From NCBI RefSeq assembly GCF_000026985.1, contig NC_017390.1, positions 1,578,701-1,642,700 on the forward strand: a stretch of 64,000 nt of DNA, read 5' to 3'. A model generated the notes under the pieces. It was not told the origin of the DNA. It searched no databases and saw nothing but the letters and a program-made list of their open reading frames with translations. The translations under genes were made by a program, and so were the position numbers. Positions 42,100 to 56,411 of the stretch are shown here, one piece after another. Each line of letters begins with the position of its first letter. The first letter of the stretch is position 1. The stretch comes from Erwinia pyrifoliae DSM 12163 (GTDB lineage Bacteria; Pseudomonadota; Gammaproteobacteria; Enterobacterales; Enterobacteriaceae).

Positions 42100-43506
42100 A
42101 TGTCCAAGCAACAGATCGGCGTTGTAGGTATGGCGGTAATGGGCCGTAATCTGGCTCTCAACATTGAGAGCCGCGGCTACTCGGTCTCTATCTTCAACCG
42201 CTCACGCGAAAAAACCGATGAAGTCGTCGCAGAGAATCCAGGTAAGAAGCTGGTTCCACATTACACCATCGAAGAGTTTGTTAGCTCTCTGGAGAAACCG
42301 CGCCGGATCCTGCTGATGGTGCAGGCCGGTGAAGCAACCGATAAGACCATTGCTTCCCTCACTCCACATCTTGATAAAGGCGATATCCTGATTGACGGGG
42401 GTAACACCTTCTATAAAGACACCATTCGCCGTAACCGCGAACTGTCGGAGCAGGGCTTCAACTTTATCGGCACCGGCGTTTCTGGCGGCGAAGAGGGTGC
42501 GCTGAAAGGCCCTTCAATCATGCCTGGTGGCCAGAAAGAAGCTTATGAGCTGGTTGCGCCAATCCTTACCGAAATTGCAGCCGTTGCCGAAAGCGAAGCC
42601 TGTGTTGCCTATATGGGGCCAGACGGTGCCGGTCATTATGTGAAAATGGTTCACAACGGTATTGAATATGGCGATATGCAGCTAATTGCTGAAGCCTATT
42701 CCCTGCTGAAAGGCGCGCTAAATCTCAGCAATGAAGATCTGGCCAAAACCTTTAGCGAGTGGAACGAAGGCGAGTTGAGCAGCTACCTGATTGACATCAC
42801 CAAAGATATCTTCACTAAGAAAGATGAAGAGGGTAACTACCTGGTCGATGTGATTCTGGACGAAGCGGCGAACAAAGGCACCGGTAAGTGGACCAGCCAG
42901 AGCTCGCTGGATCTCGGCGAACCGCTGTCACTGATCACCGAATCCGTGTTTGCCCGTTACCTCTCTTCGTTGAAAACGCAACGCGTTGCGGCGTCTAAAG
43001 TGTTGTCTGGTCCGCAAGTGCAGACCGTTAGCGGTGATAAAGCGGAATTTGTTGAGAAAGTGCGCCGTGCGCTGTACCTTGGCAAAATCGTTTCTTACGC
43101 GCAGGGCTTCTCTCAGCTGAAAGCCGCTTCTACCGAGAACAACTGGGATCTTAACTACGGCGAAATCGCCAAGATCTTCCGTGCCGGTTGCATCATCCGC
43201 GCCCAGTTCCTGCAGAAAATCACCGATGCTTACGAAGATAACGCCGATATCGCGAACCTGCTGTTAGCGCCTTACTTCAAAAACATTGCTGATGAGTACC
43301 AGCAGGCGCTGCGTGACGTGGTGGCTTATGCGGTGCAGAACGGCATCCCGACGCCAACCTTCTCTGCGGCGATCGCTTACTATGACAGCTACCGTTCAGC
43401 GGTACTGCCAGCGAACCTGATCCAGGCGCAGCGCGACTACTTCGGTGCTCACACCTACAAACGTACCGACAAAGACGGCGTGTTCCACACCGAATGGCTG
43501 GACTGA
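42100..43506 (+). CDS. gnd: 6-phosphogluconate dehydrogenase
   Basis: Oxidative decarboxylation of 6-phosphogluconate to ribulose 5-phosphate with NADP reduction. 468 residues: cofactor motif [28 protein letters not shown], the family signature [10 protein letters not shown] and [21 protein letters not shown], catalytic [22 protein letters not shown], and C-terminal [17 protein letters not shown]. Strong AGGAG site before ATG. gnd flanks the O-antigen locus in many enterobacteria and often recombines with it. Confidence 0.97.
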   Translation: MSKQQIGVVGMAVMGRNLALNIESRGYSVSIFNRSREKTDEVVAENPGKKLVPHYTIEEFVSSLEKPRRILLMVQAGEATDKTIASLTPHLDKGDILIDGGNTFYKDTIRRNRELSEQGFNFIGTGVSGGEEGALKGPSIMPGGQKEAYELVAPILTEIAAVAESEACVAYMGPDGAGHYVKMVHNGIEYGDMQLIAEAYSLLKGALNLSNEDLAKTFSEWNEGELSSYLIDITKDIFTKKDEEGNYLVDVILDEAANKGTGKWTSQSSLDLGEPLSLITESVFARYLSSLKTQRVAASKVLSGPQVQTVSGDKAEFVEKVRRALYLGKIVSYAQGFSQLKAASTENNWDLNYGEIAKIFRAGCIIRAQFLQKITDAYEDNADIANLLLAPYFKNIADEYQQALRDVVAYAVQNGIPTPTFSAAIAYYDSYRSAVLPANLIQAQRDYFGAHTYKRTDKDGVFHTEWLD

Positions 43507-43526
43507 TTTAGTCCGCATGTGATTTT

Positions 43527-43552
43527 AAGGCTTCCTCCGGGAAGCCTTTTTT
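43527..43552 (+). terminator. Rho-independent terminator after gnd
   Basis: Stem AAGGCTTCC (43527-43535) / GGAAGCCTT (43540-43548), loop TCCG, followed by TTTT. Lies 20 bases after the gnd stop; the next gene converges from the other side. Confidence 0.93.
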
Positions 43553-43555
43553 GCG

Positions 43556-44671
43556 TCAGGGCACTAATAACTCTCCGCGCCTGCTGGCTTCATTCCCGGC
43601 CAGCCTGCTGACCAGCATCCCCGCCGTGGCGAATCGTACCCAGTGGCGTGCATACAGCCTGCCGCCAAATTGTGCCACCAGCGGCGTTAGTCGATCGTTG
43701 AGCGGGTCAAGAATATCAGCCACCACGTCTCCCGGATTGATCCACTCTCCAATGTCACGACGATGCAGTATCACTCCCGCATGGGGAGCGCTGAGATATT
43801 CGCAGCCCGCCAGCGGAACCGCAGCGTTTAATAGCGGTGGAAGAGTGGCGGGAGAAATAGTCAGCCAGCCAGCCTGTGCCAGAGCGTGAATAATCGCATC
43901 TGCATCCTGCTCTGCCTGCTGATGGCTTACATCGCGTACTCCGCGCAGCTCCAGCGTGACCGGCTGAAGCCCCTGAGGCAGCGGGAAGTCTGCGCCCAGT
44001 TCACGCTGTAGAAAGTTCCAGGGTTCGCGGCAGGCCTCATCAAAGGGTTCACCGCCGGAGGTTTCAGCAATCAGCTGTACCTCACTGCCCAGATAACGCG
44101 CCAGCGGTTCAATCGCCGGCCAGGCCTGCGGTGTGGTGTAGAGATGTGTTAGCGCCTCCCAGTCACAGTGCAGGTCAATCATCAGATCTGCCTGGCACGC
44201 CATTTCCATCAGGATATGGCGCTGCGACTGTAGCTCGGTTATTACACTCTGTTTGGCAAACCAGTCGCTGATAGCATGGCGAATCAGACGCTGATTCTGT
44301 TCAACGTTTTGCGTCAGCTTCGGGGCCAGCGCATCAGCCAGCGCCGGGCCAAATGCCGGGAAATGACGGTTAAAATCCTGGCCGGAAGCATTATCAAAAC
44401 GTCCCAGATGAGTGCCGTGCCAGTGCTGGCCAAGCGCAATCGGGTTTGCCACCGGCACCAGGGTTATCTGCGAACAGACATTGCCCGCTGCTTCCAGTGC
44501 CAGTAACTTGTTTTTCAGATACCAGGCCACCGCCATACCAGGCAGTTCATCACCGTGCAGTGCGGCCTGGATATAGACCTGACGGGGCGATGGCTGACCA
44601 AAGTGATAGCTGATGATTTCACGCCGGGTGCCTGGCGAAGCGCTCAACAGGGGATGATGGCGTTGTTGCAT
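43556..44671 (-). CDS. Succinylglutamate desuccinylase/aspartoacylase-family (M14) zinc deacylase
   Basis: 371 residues of the M14 carboxypeptidase-like deacylase family. Zinc ligands and catalytic residues are visible: HGDELPG (His-x2-Glu) near residue 39, DLHCDW near 155 and TLELRGV with catalytic Glu near 240. The C-terminal ~100 residues, with PHAGVILHRRDIGEWINPGDVVADI, resemble the biotinyl/lipoyl-like beta-domain of this family. It should cleave N-acyl amino acids or a related amide; the substrate is unknown. Followed downstream by its own end near the gnd terminator; the binding-protein gene lies ~57 bases upstream, so the two may be co-transcribed. Confidence 0.85.
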   Translation of the reverse strand: MQQRHHPLLSASPGTRREIISYHFGQPSPRQVYIQAALHGDELPGMAVAWYLKNKLLALEAAGNVCSQITLVPVANPIALGQHWHGTHLGRFDNASGQDFNRHFPAFGPALADALAPKLTQNVEQNQRLIRHAISDWFAKQSVITELQSQRHILMEMACQADLMIDLHCDWEALTHLYTTPQAWPAIEPLARYLGSEVQLIAETSGGEPFDEACREPWNFLQRELGADFPLPQGLQPVTLELRGVRDVSHQQAEQDADAIIHALAQAGWLTISPATLPPLLNAAVPLAGCEYLSAPHAGVILHRRDIGEWINPGDVVADILDPLNDRLTPLVAQFGGRLYARHWVRFATAGMLVSRLAGNEASRRGELLVP

Positions 44672-44728
44672 GATGGGTTCACTGTCTGCAAAGGGTAAAC
44701 AGCCGTACCGACGGGCACGGCCGAAAAG

Positions 44729-45523
44729 TTACTGTTTAATGGAAATATCAGTGGCGAAATACTTCTTCTGGATCTGGTCGAAGGTGCCGTTCTTCTTGAT
44801 TTCGGCAAAGGCATTATCAAGTGCGGTTTTTAGCTCATCATCACCCTTACGCAGGCCAATCGCCGTGCCTGGCCCGATAATCGGATCCTGTACAATCGGG
44901 CCGGCCAGCTCGAAATCCTGTCCCTGTGGATGTTTCAGAAAGCCAATCGCTGCCTGGGCCGCATCGGTAAACACCACGTCGAGGCGTCCTGAAACCAGGT
45001 CATTTTCTACCTGAGCCTGGTCGCCGTAGGCCACCACGTTAACGCCGTGCGGCTGCCATTTCGCCAGTGCATAGCGTTCCTGAACCGTACCTTGTTCCAC
45101 GCCAACGCTTTTACCTTTCAGCGAGTCAGCGGTGGGTAACAGCCCGGAGCCTTTACGCGCGATCAGCTGGGTGTGGGTATCGTACAGCGGCACGGTAAAG
45201 TTTATCTGCTTCAGGCGCTCTTCTGTTATCCCCATATCGGAGAGGATAGCGTCAAATTTACGTGCTTTTAGCGCCGGGATCATGCCGTCAAACTGGCTTT
45301 CCACCCAGACACAGTTGGCCTGCATCTGCGCGCACAACGCGTTGCCGAGGTCGATATCGAAGCCGACCAGCTCGCCCTTAGGCGTTTTCGATTCAAACGG
45401 CGGATAGCTTGCATCTACCGCGAAGCGCACCTGTTCAATTTTTGCCTGTGCAGTCAGGCTACAGCCTGCCATCAGCGCTAGTGCGGCCAGTTTGCCGACA
45501 GTTGCCCGTTTCATTTTTCTCAT
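44729..45523 (-). CDS. Periplasmic amino-acid-binding protein (ArgT/HisJ-like)
   Basis: Solute-binding component of a polar amino-acid ABC transporter. The start at 45523 (MRKMKRATVG) is preferred because AAGGGA stands a few bases before it; 45535 and 45514 are alternatives. A signal peptide ends near SLTAQA. Mature protein has VRFAVDASYPPFESKTPKGELVGFDIDLG, SQFDGMIPALKARKFDAILSDMGITEERLKQINFTVPLYDT and RLDVVFTDAAQA, typical of Lys/Arg/Orn/His binders. No permease or ATPase genes are adjacent, so it must use a transporter encoded elsewhere. Confidence 0.88.
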   Translation of the reverse strand: MRKMKRATVGKLAALALMAGCSLTAQAKIEQVRFAVDASYPPFESKTPKGELVGFDIDLGNALCAQMQANCVWVESQFDGMIPALKARKFDAILSDMGITEERLKQINFTVPLYDTHTQLIARKGSGLLPTADSLKGKSVGVEQGTVQERYALAKWQPHGVNVVAYGDQAQVENDLVSGRLDVVFTDAAQAAIGFLKHPQGQDFELAGPIVQDPIIGPGTAIGLRKGDDELKTALDNAFAEIKKNGTFDQIQKKYFATDISIKQ

Positions 45524-45601
45524 TATTCCCTTCATTTTACTATGTCAACGAGCATTAAACGTTACCTGTTGCAGGCGCGTATGTGAAGCAGCAAGGTGCT
45601 A

Positions 45602-46075
45602 TCAGGTGAAATCGACCAGCTGTGGCTTGCTGATACGCCGGTAATCTTCAGTATTGAGCACCATCGATTTTTCCAGCAGTCCGGCATTAAACGCCAGCTC
45701 CTGATAGCGGCTGAACAGGCTGGGATCGGCCACCAGTAATAGTTGAGGATGAAAACTGAAAGGGGGGATAGCACCAAACACGCAGCCGGTTAAGTTATCG
45801 ACTTCGGCCGGGCTGGCCAGCGAGGCACGGGTGCCGCCCAGCGCCTGGGCCAGCTGGGCAAGATTAGCCTGCTTATCAGCCGGCAGTACCGCCAGCACAT
45901 GCTGTTTCACCCCGTTTCCCTTCACATGGCACACCAGCGCTTTCGCCCCCTGTCCCAGCTCGGTGCCACGTAATGCGGCCACCTCGGCACATTTTCCCGT
46001 GGCTTCATGTTCCATCACCTGGTAACGCGCCTGATGCTGGTCGAGCAGGGCGGTGAGTTTTTCAAATGTGCTCAT
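45602..46075 (-). CDS. YbaK/EbsC-family aminoacyl-tRNA deacylase (YeaK-like)
   Basis: 157 residues from the ATG at 46075, chosen because AGGAG lies five bases upstream; an ATG at 46093 adds six residues. Trans-acting editing domain relative of YbaK/ProXp. Features: HEATGKCAEVAALRGTELGQGAKALVCHVKGNGVKQHVLAVLPAD split over the active-site loop, and the pocket motif GCVFGAIPPFSFHP. Strong resemblance to E. coli YeaK, as I recall it, which deacylates mischarged tRNA. Lies downstream of the his operon terminator and may be expressed alone. Confidence 0.87.
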   Translation of the reverse strand: MSTFEKLTALLDQHQARYQVMEHEATGKCAEVAALRGTELGQGAKALVCHVKGNGVKQHVLAVLPADKQANLAQLAQALGGTRASLASPAEVDNLTGCVFGAIPPFSFHPQLLLVADPSLFSRYQELAFNAGLLEKSMVLNTEDYRRISKPQLVDFT

Positions 46076-46091
46076 GGTGGCTCCTGAATGC

Positions 46092-46113
46092 AAAAAGGCC
46101 GGATAACCGGCCT
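46092..46113 (-). terminator. Terminator at the end of the his operon
   Basis: On the minus strand: stem AGGCCGG-TTAT-CCGGCCT (46113-46096) followed by TTTTT. It lies 18 bases beyond the hisI stop. Confidence 0.9.
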
Positions 46114-46130
46114 GACATAAGTGACGTTGG

Positions 46131-46735
46131 CTATTTATGGCGTTGACGCAGATTATCGATCACCGCCGACAGATTCAGGTTCCGATCCTGTAACAGCACC
46201 AGCAGGTGATAAACCAGATCGGAGGCTTCATTGGTCAGCTCATCGCGATCGTTAACCGTGGCCGCCAGTGCGGTTTCCACCCCTTCCTCGCCCACTTTCT
46301 GCGCGATGCGCTTGGTGCCGCTGGCATACAGCCGCGCAGTGTAGGAACTTTCCGGATCGGCATCTTTGCGCTGTGCCAGTAATTGCTCCAGCTGCCAGAG
46401 GAAGGTCCAGTCGGCGGCTGCAGGTGAGAAGCAGCTCGACGTGCCGAGATGGCAGGTTGCACCCGCCGGTTGCGCCAGTATCAGCAGCGTATCGTTGTCA
46501 CAGTCCGGGGTGATGCTGACCACATGCAGAAAATGTTGCGAGGTTTCTCCCTTAGTCCACAGACGCTGTTTGGTGCGCGACCAGAAAGTGACCTTACCGC
46601 TGGTCAGCGTTGTCGCCAACGCCTGCTGATTCATATAACCGTGCATCAATACTTCGCCAGAAACGGCGTGTTGCACGATGGCTGGCATCATGCCGTCAGT
46701 TTTTTCCCAGTCCAGCCGGGACAGCTGTTGTTCTG

Positions 46736-46742
<7 letters not shown>
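46131..46742 (-). CDS. hisI: HisI(E), phosphoribosyl-AMP cyclohydrolase / phosphoribosyl-ATP pyrophosphatase
   Basis: Bifunctional enzyme for steps 2 and 3 of histidine synthesis; 203 residues. The N-terminal cyclohydrolase has [29 protein letters not shown] and DCDNDTLL (metal site), with the [15 protein letters not shown]ys motif. The C-terminal ~95 residues form the pyrophosphatase: [29 protein letters not shown] and the [14 protein letters not shown] motif. Last gene of the operon; overlaps hisF by seven bases. Confidence 0.97.
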
Positions 46743-52285
<5,543 letters not shown>

Positions 52286-52289
52286 CGGC

Positions 52290-53189
52290 TTACTCCATCA
52301 TCTTCTCAATCGGCAGCACCAGAATGGAGCTGGCACCCAGAGTCTTGAGTTTTTCCATGGTTTCCCAGAACAGGGTCTCGCTGCTGACCATGTGCATGGC
52401 TACGCGGCTCTTGTCACCGGCCAGCGGTAGCACGGTTGGGCGCTCGGCACCCGGCAGCAGGGTGATGATCTCTTCCAGACGTTCGCTGGGGGCGTGCAGC
52501 ATGATGTATTTGGACTCACGCGCCTGAATCACCCCCTGGATGCGCGTCATCAGCTTGTCGATCAGCAGCTGCTTGTTCGCCGGCATTTCGCCATCACGCT
52601 GGATCAGACAGGCTTTCGAGCGATAAATCACCTCCACTTCGCGCAGGCCGTTGGCTTCCAGCGTGGCACCGGTCGAGACCAGATCACAGATGGCATCGGC
52701 CAGGCCGGCACGCGGTGCGACCTCAACGGAGCCGTTCAGCAGGCACGACTTGAAGCTGACGCGTTGTTCATCAAGATACTTTTTCAGCAGGTGCGGATAA
52801 GAGGTGGCAATGCGAGAATTTTGTAAACACTGTGGTCCGCTGTATTTATCGTCAACGGGCATCGCCAGCGACAGACGGCAGCCGCCAAAATCAAGACGAC
52901 GCAGCGTCTGGTAGCGCGGATCTTCGCCCTGAGCGCGCCGGGTCAACAGCTCTTCTTCCAGCACGTTTTCACCGATAATCCCCAGGTCGACCACGCCGTC
53001 CATCACCAGCCCCGGGATATCATCATCGCGCACGCGCAATATATCGATGGGCATATTCTCCGCAAAGGCAATCAGGCGCTGCTGCTGGAGGTTTATCTTG
53101 ATACCGCAGCGTGCGAGCAATTCGCGTGATTCATCGCTTAAACGGCCTGATTTCTGCATAGCTATGCGTAAACGGGTGTTATCTAACAT
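52290..53189 (-). CDS. hisG: HisG, ATP phosphoribosyltransferase (long form)
   Basis: Committed, histidine-inhibited first step of the pathway. 299 residues: [16 protein letters not shown]-terminus, [36 protein letters not shown] PRPP loop (here [14 protein letters not shown]), and a C-terminal ACT-like regulatory domain (~225-299), so it is the HisZ-independent long form. First structural gene after the leader and attenuator. Confidence 0.97.
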   Translation of the reverse strand: MLDNTRLRIAMQKSGRLSDESRELLARCGIKINLQQQRLIAFAENMPIDILRVRDDDIPGLVMDGVVDLGIIGENVLEEELLTRRAQGEDPRYQTLRRLDFGGCRLSLAMPVDDKYSGPQCLQNSRIATSYPHLLKKYLDEQRVSFKSCLLNGSVEVAPRAGLADAICDLVSTGATLEANGLREVEVIYRSKACLIQRDGEMPANKQLLIDKLMTRIQGVIQARESKYIMLHAPSERLEEIITLLPGAERPTVLPLAGDKSRVAMHMVSSETLFWETMEKLKTLGASSILVLPIEKMME

Positions 53190-53257
53190 CGGTTGTCAAT
53201 CCTATTTTCCTGTCTGCGTTTATCGTTATTAGCCAGCGCTGTTCGTCTCTCAGGGCC

Positions 53258-53293
53258 AAAAAAAAGCCCCCGGAAGGCGATCTTCCGGGGGCT
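53258..53293 (-). terminator. his operon attenuator terminator
   Basis: On the minus strand a 12-bp stem (53293-53282 with 53276-53265; AGCCCCCGGAAG and complement) with five-base loop is followed by a run of T. It lies between the hisL stop and hisG. Classic histidine attenuation: stalled translation of the His codons prevents formation of this hairpin. Confidence 0.94.
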
Positions 53294-53355
53294 GAGTTTG
53301 CGTTCTGCACCGCTGGAAGATCCTGAACGTCTTCCAGCACACATCGCCTGAAAGA

Positions 53356-53403
53356 CTAGTCAGGGTGATGGTGGTGATGATGATTGAACTGAACGCGTGT
53401 CAT
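53356..53403 (-). CDS. hisL: HisL, his operon leader peptide
   Basis: Fifteen-residue peptide MTRVQFNHHHHHHPD with six consecutive His codons; stop TAG at 53358-53356. E. coli HisL, as I recall it, has seven His and Lys instead of Asn. GAGA precedes the ATG. Its translation senses charged tRNA-His and controls the attenuator hairpin downstream. Confidence 0.95.
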   Translation of the reverse strand: MTRVQFNHHHHHHPD

Positions 53404-53444
53404 AAAATTCTCTTGGATGAATGGATATTCATATCGTGAGAAAT

Positions 53445-53473
53445 AACCTAACCAGAATAAGCGCGAGGCGCAA
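53445..53473 (-). promoter_or_regulatory. his operon promoter
   Basis: On the minus strand TTGCGC (-35, 53473-53468), 17-base spacer, TAGGTT (-10, 53450-53445). The -10 hexamer is the same as in the E. coli and Salmonella his promoters as I remember them. A GC-rich discriminator is absent here. Confidence 0.75.
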
Positions 53474-53580
53474 CCCTTTTTTTTAATGTGGCTAGATTCT
53501 CTTATCAACCGACAGTTGTCTCTGGCTGACGCCTGGCGTAGCCTTGGGCCATTAAAGTTTGAGTTGACGGGAGCTAAGGG

Positions 53581-54408
53581 ATGAAAAGAGTTGCCATTGT
53601 TGGACTGGGGTGGTTAGGGATGCCGCTGGCGATGTCGCTAACGGCGGCAGGTTGGCGGGTCACCGGCAGTAAAACCACCCAGGATGGAGTCGATGCGGCG
53701 AGAATGAGCGGCGTAGATGGATATTTACTCGAGCTGACGCCGGAACTGAACTGTGAGGCTGACGACCTTGAGGCGTTGCTTAAGGTGGATGCGCTGGTGA
53801 TAACGCTTCCCGCCAGCCGCACTGCCGCTGGCGGTGAAAGCTATCTGCATGCCGTACAGCAGCTGGTGGACAGCGCGCTGGCATATAACGTACCGCGCAT
53901 GATCTTCACCAGTTCGACTTCGGTATACGGCGAGCGTCCCGGAAATACCGGTGAGAGCACGCCGCTGGCTCCGGTCAGCGCTGCCGGCCGCACGTTACAG
54001 GAGCTGGAGCACTGGCTGCATCATCTGCCAGGCACATCGGTAGATATTCTGCGCCTGTCCGGTCTTGTCGGGCCAAAACGCCATCCGGGGCGCTTCCTCG
54101 CCGGTAAAACCGATCTGGCCAACGGATCACAGGGCGTAAACCTGGTGCATCTTGACGATGTGATAGCGGCGATAACCCTGTTGTTACAGACGCCGGAGGG
54201 CGGGCATATCTATAACCTGAGCGCCCCGCAACATCCGGCACGTAATCAGTTTTACCCGCAGGTGGCAAGCCAGCTAGGGCTGACGCCGCCGACTTTCCTC
54301 GCCGATGACAGCCAAAATCAGGGTAAGCTAATTGACGGCAGCAAAATTTGCCGGGAGCTGGGATTTACCTATCGTTATCCGGATCCGGCGCGGATGCCGA
54401 TGTCGTAA
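53581..54408 (+). CDS. yeeZ: YeeZ, NAD-binding SDR-family protein
   Basis: 275 residues with an N-terminal dinucleotide-binding motif (VAIVGLGWLGMPLAMSLTAAGW) and SSTSVYGERPGNTGES followed by VDILRLSGLVGP, as in atypical extended SDRs. The catalytic Tyr-x3-Lys motif is not evident, so it may bind rather than transform a substrate. Matches E. coli YeeZ, of unknown function, in length and location beside the his operon. AAGGG precedes the ATG. Confidence 0.88.
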   Translation: MKRVAIVGLGWLGMPLAMSLTAAGWRVTGSKTTQDGVDAARMSGVDGYLLELTPELNCEADDLEALLKVDALVITLPASRTAAGGESYLHAVQQLVDSALAYNVPRMIFTSSTSVYGERPGNTGESTPLAPVSAAGRTLQELEHWLHHLPGTSVDILRLSGLVGPKRHPGRFLAGKTDLANGSQGVNLVHLDDVIAAITLLLQTPEGGHIYNLSAPQHPARNQFYPQVASQLGLTPPTFLADDSQNQGKLIDGSKICRELGFTYRYPDPARMPMS

Positions 54409-54622
54409 ACGAACAGCCATTGACTAACGGCATTGCCGTTTATAAGGTGTCATTTACTGCCATAAAGAATTTACTTCTGCAGGCCGGTATGACTTGTCAT
54501 TCGGCCTGAGTATGGTGCAAAATATGCCTCCTGCAATATACCCGTCATTCTTCAGGCTGGTGCGTTGGCTGCATGCGTTTGCTGCCTTCCTGCAACCCGA
54601 ATTATTCAGGGTATAAATAAAT

Positions 54623-54724
54623 ATGACCGACGCCGATTCTGTCACCGGCGGCGGTTATTTTTTTATATTTGCAAGCGGTACTCACTTCGTCTTTCAAGAG
54701 GCCGGTCCAGAACCGGATAGATAA
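54623..54724 (+). CDS. Possible 33-codon leader ORF upstream of plaP
   Basis: Small open frame MTDADSVTGGGYFFIF... with a weak upstream site, in the 546-base gap between yeeZ and plaP. It is followed by the hairpin CCGGT/ACCGG (54702-54716). No family recognised; could be chance. Remainder of the gap from 54409 holds nothing recognisable. Confidence 0.2.
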   Translation: MTDADSVTGGGYFFIFASGTHFVFQEAGPEPDR

Positions 54725-54767
54725 ACGCTTTTAAATACACAGTAATGTGTTTATTGAGGATACAAAC

Positions 54768-54965
54768 ATGGGGCTACACCATCTTACTCCGGCTGGAGCT
54801 GGAATCCGCCAGCGCGACGACTACGGCGCCGCGACAGGTCATTCTCTCACTCCTGACTGCCTGTTCCTTAATCCTCTGTCGAAAAGCTCACGCATTGAGC
54901 GAAGTTTCCCTGTGGTTCAACCCAGAAAGGTTGACGCTATGGGGAGGCTGAATCATGGCGCATAA
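54768..54965 (+). CDS. Possible 65-codon leader ORF overlapping plaP start
   Basis: Open frame beginning [18 protein letters not shown] with GAGGA eight bases upstream, a good ribosome binding site. Its end overlaps the plaP ATG by 11 bases, so translation could be coupled to plaP. Just upstream is the inverted repeat ACACA-GTAA-TGTGT. It is polar with many Arg/Ser/Pro and shows no known domain. Either a regulatory upstream ORF or chance; conservation would decide. Confidence 0.35.
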   Translation: MGLHHLTPAGAGIRQRDDYGAATGHSLTPDCLFLNPLSKSSRIERSFPVVQPRKVDAMGRLNHGA

Positions 54966-56325
54966 TACCGCAATCCCAGCCGCACAGCCGCGTGCAAAAT
55001 TGAAAAAAACCTTGACGTTATTGCCTGTGGTGATGATGGGTCTGGCTTATATGCAGCCAATGACGCTGTTTGATACCTTTGGCATCGTCTCCGGCCTGAC
55101 TGACGGCCACGTTGCCACCGCATACGCATTTGCGCTGATTGCTATTCTGTTTACCGCGCTGAGCTACGGCCAGCTGGTTCGCCGCTTCCCTTCCGCAGGT
55201 TCGGCCTATACCTATGCACAGAAAGCCATCAGCCCGCACGTAGGCTTTATGGTCGGCTGGTCTTCGCTGCTTGATTATCTGTTTATGCCGATGATCAATA
55301 TTCTGCTGGCGAAAATATACTGGGAAGCGCTGGTACCCGGCATTCCGTCGTGGATCTTTGTGCTGTTGCTGGTGGGCTTTATGACCCTCTCTAACCTCAA
55401 AGGCATTAAAACCGTTGCCAACTTCAACAGCGTAATTGTGGTGCTGCAGGTGGTGGTGATGGTTACCATCATGGGGATGGTGGTTTGGGGAGTGGCACAT
55501 GGCGTAGGTGCAGGCACCTTAGTCAGCAGTCAACCGTTCTGGTCGGAAAACGCGCATGTCGTGCCGATGATTACCGGGGCGACCATACTTTGCTTCTCGT
55601 TCCTCGGATTTGACGGTATCAGTTCACTGTCAGAAGAGACCAAAGATGCCGAGCGGGTGATCCCGAAAGCGATCTTTATGACCGCACTCATTGGCGGCCT
55701 GATCTTTATCGTGGTGTCTTATTTCTTACAACTCTATTTCCCCGATATCTCTCGTTTCAAAGATCCGGACGCGTCACAGCCAGAAATCATGCTGTACGTG
55801 GCAGGCAAGGCCTTCCAGTTCGGGATTCTTATTTTTTCCTGTGTAACGGTGCTGGCTTCCGGTATGGCGGCCCATGCGGGCGTATCACGACTGATGTATG
55901 TGATGGGCCGCGATGGCGTGTTCCCGGTGCGTTTCTTCGGCTATATCCATCCGAAGTGGCGTACCCCGGCGCTGAACGTGCTGCTGGTTGGTGCGATTGC
56001 GTTGTCATCAATCACTTTCGACCTGGTGACGGCCACCGCGCTGATCAACTTTGGCGCGCTGGTGGCGTTTACCTTTGTTAACCTGTCGGTGATTTCGCAG
56101 TTCTGGATCCGCGAGCGCCGTAATAAAACGCTGAAGGATAACTTCACTTTTCTGGTGCTGCCGCTATTGGGGGCCCTTACCGTGGGCGCTCTGTGGGTCA
56201 ATCTGGAAGAGAGTTCCATGGTGCTTGGGCTGGTATGGGCCGCCATTGGCCTGCTGTATCTGACGTTTGTCACCCGCAGCTTCCGCAATCCGGTGCCACA
56301 GTGCAGTGAAGACATGTTGTCATAA
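54955..56325 (+). CDS. plaP: PlaP, low-affinity putrescine importer (APC family)
   Basis: 456-residue amino-acid/polyamine permease with 12 membrane helices, proton-coupled. APC signatures: [39 protein letters not shown] start, [29 protein letters not shown], and [30 protein letters not shown]. Nearly collinear with E. coli PlaP (YeeF) as I recall it. GGAGG stands about nine bases before the ATG, inside the overlapping leader ORF. Confidence 0.93.
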   Translation: MAHNTAIPAAQPRAKLKKTLTLLPVVMMGLAYMQPMTLFDTFGIVSGLTDGHVATAYAFALIAILFTALSYGQLVRRFPSAGSAYTYAQKAISPHVGFMVGWSSLLDYLFMPMINILLAKIYWEALVPGIPSWIFVLLLVGFMTLSNLKGIKTVANFNSVIVVLQVVVMVTIMGMVVWGVAHGVGAGTLVSSQPFWSENAHVVPMITGATILCFSFLGFDGISSLSEETKDAERVIPKAIFMTALIGGLIFIVVSYFLQLYFPDISRFKDPDASQPEIMLYVAGKAFQFGILIFSCVTVLASGMAAHAGVSRLMYVMGRDGVFPVRFFGYIHPKWRTPALNVLLVGAIALSSITFDLVTATALINFGALVAFTFVNLSVISQFWIRERRNKTLKDNFTFLVLPLLGALTVGALWVNLEESSMVLGLVWAAIGLLYLTFVTRSFRNPVPQCSEDMLS

Positions 56326-56360
56326 AAAACGGGGCGACCTCAAAATAGGGGCCGCCCCGT
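56323..56360 (-). terminator. Terminator between plaP and sbcB
   Basis: Stem ACGGGGCG/CGCCCCGT (56329-56336 with 56353-56360). On the minus strand it is followed by TTTTTT (56328-56323), fitting termination of sbcB transcription; on the plus strand the hairpin lacks a T-run, so any plaP termination is weaker. Confidence 0.82.
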
Positions 56361-56411
56361 CTGTCTCAGCCCTGAGGCATCGTTAGCCAGGCTTTCGCCG
56401 CGATCAACCCG

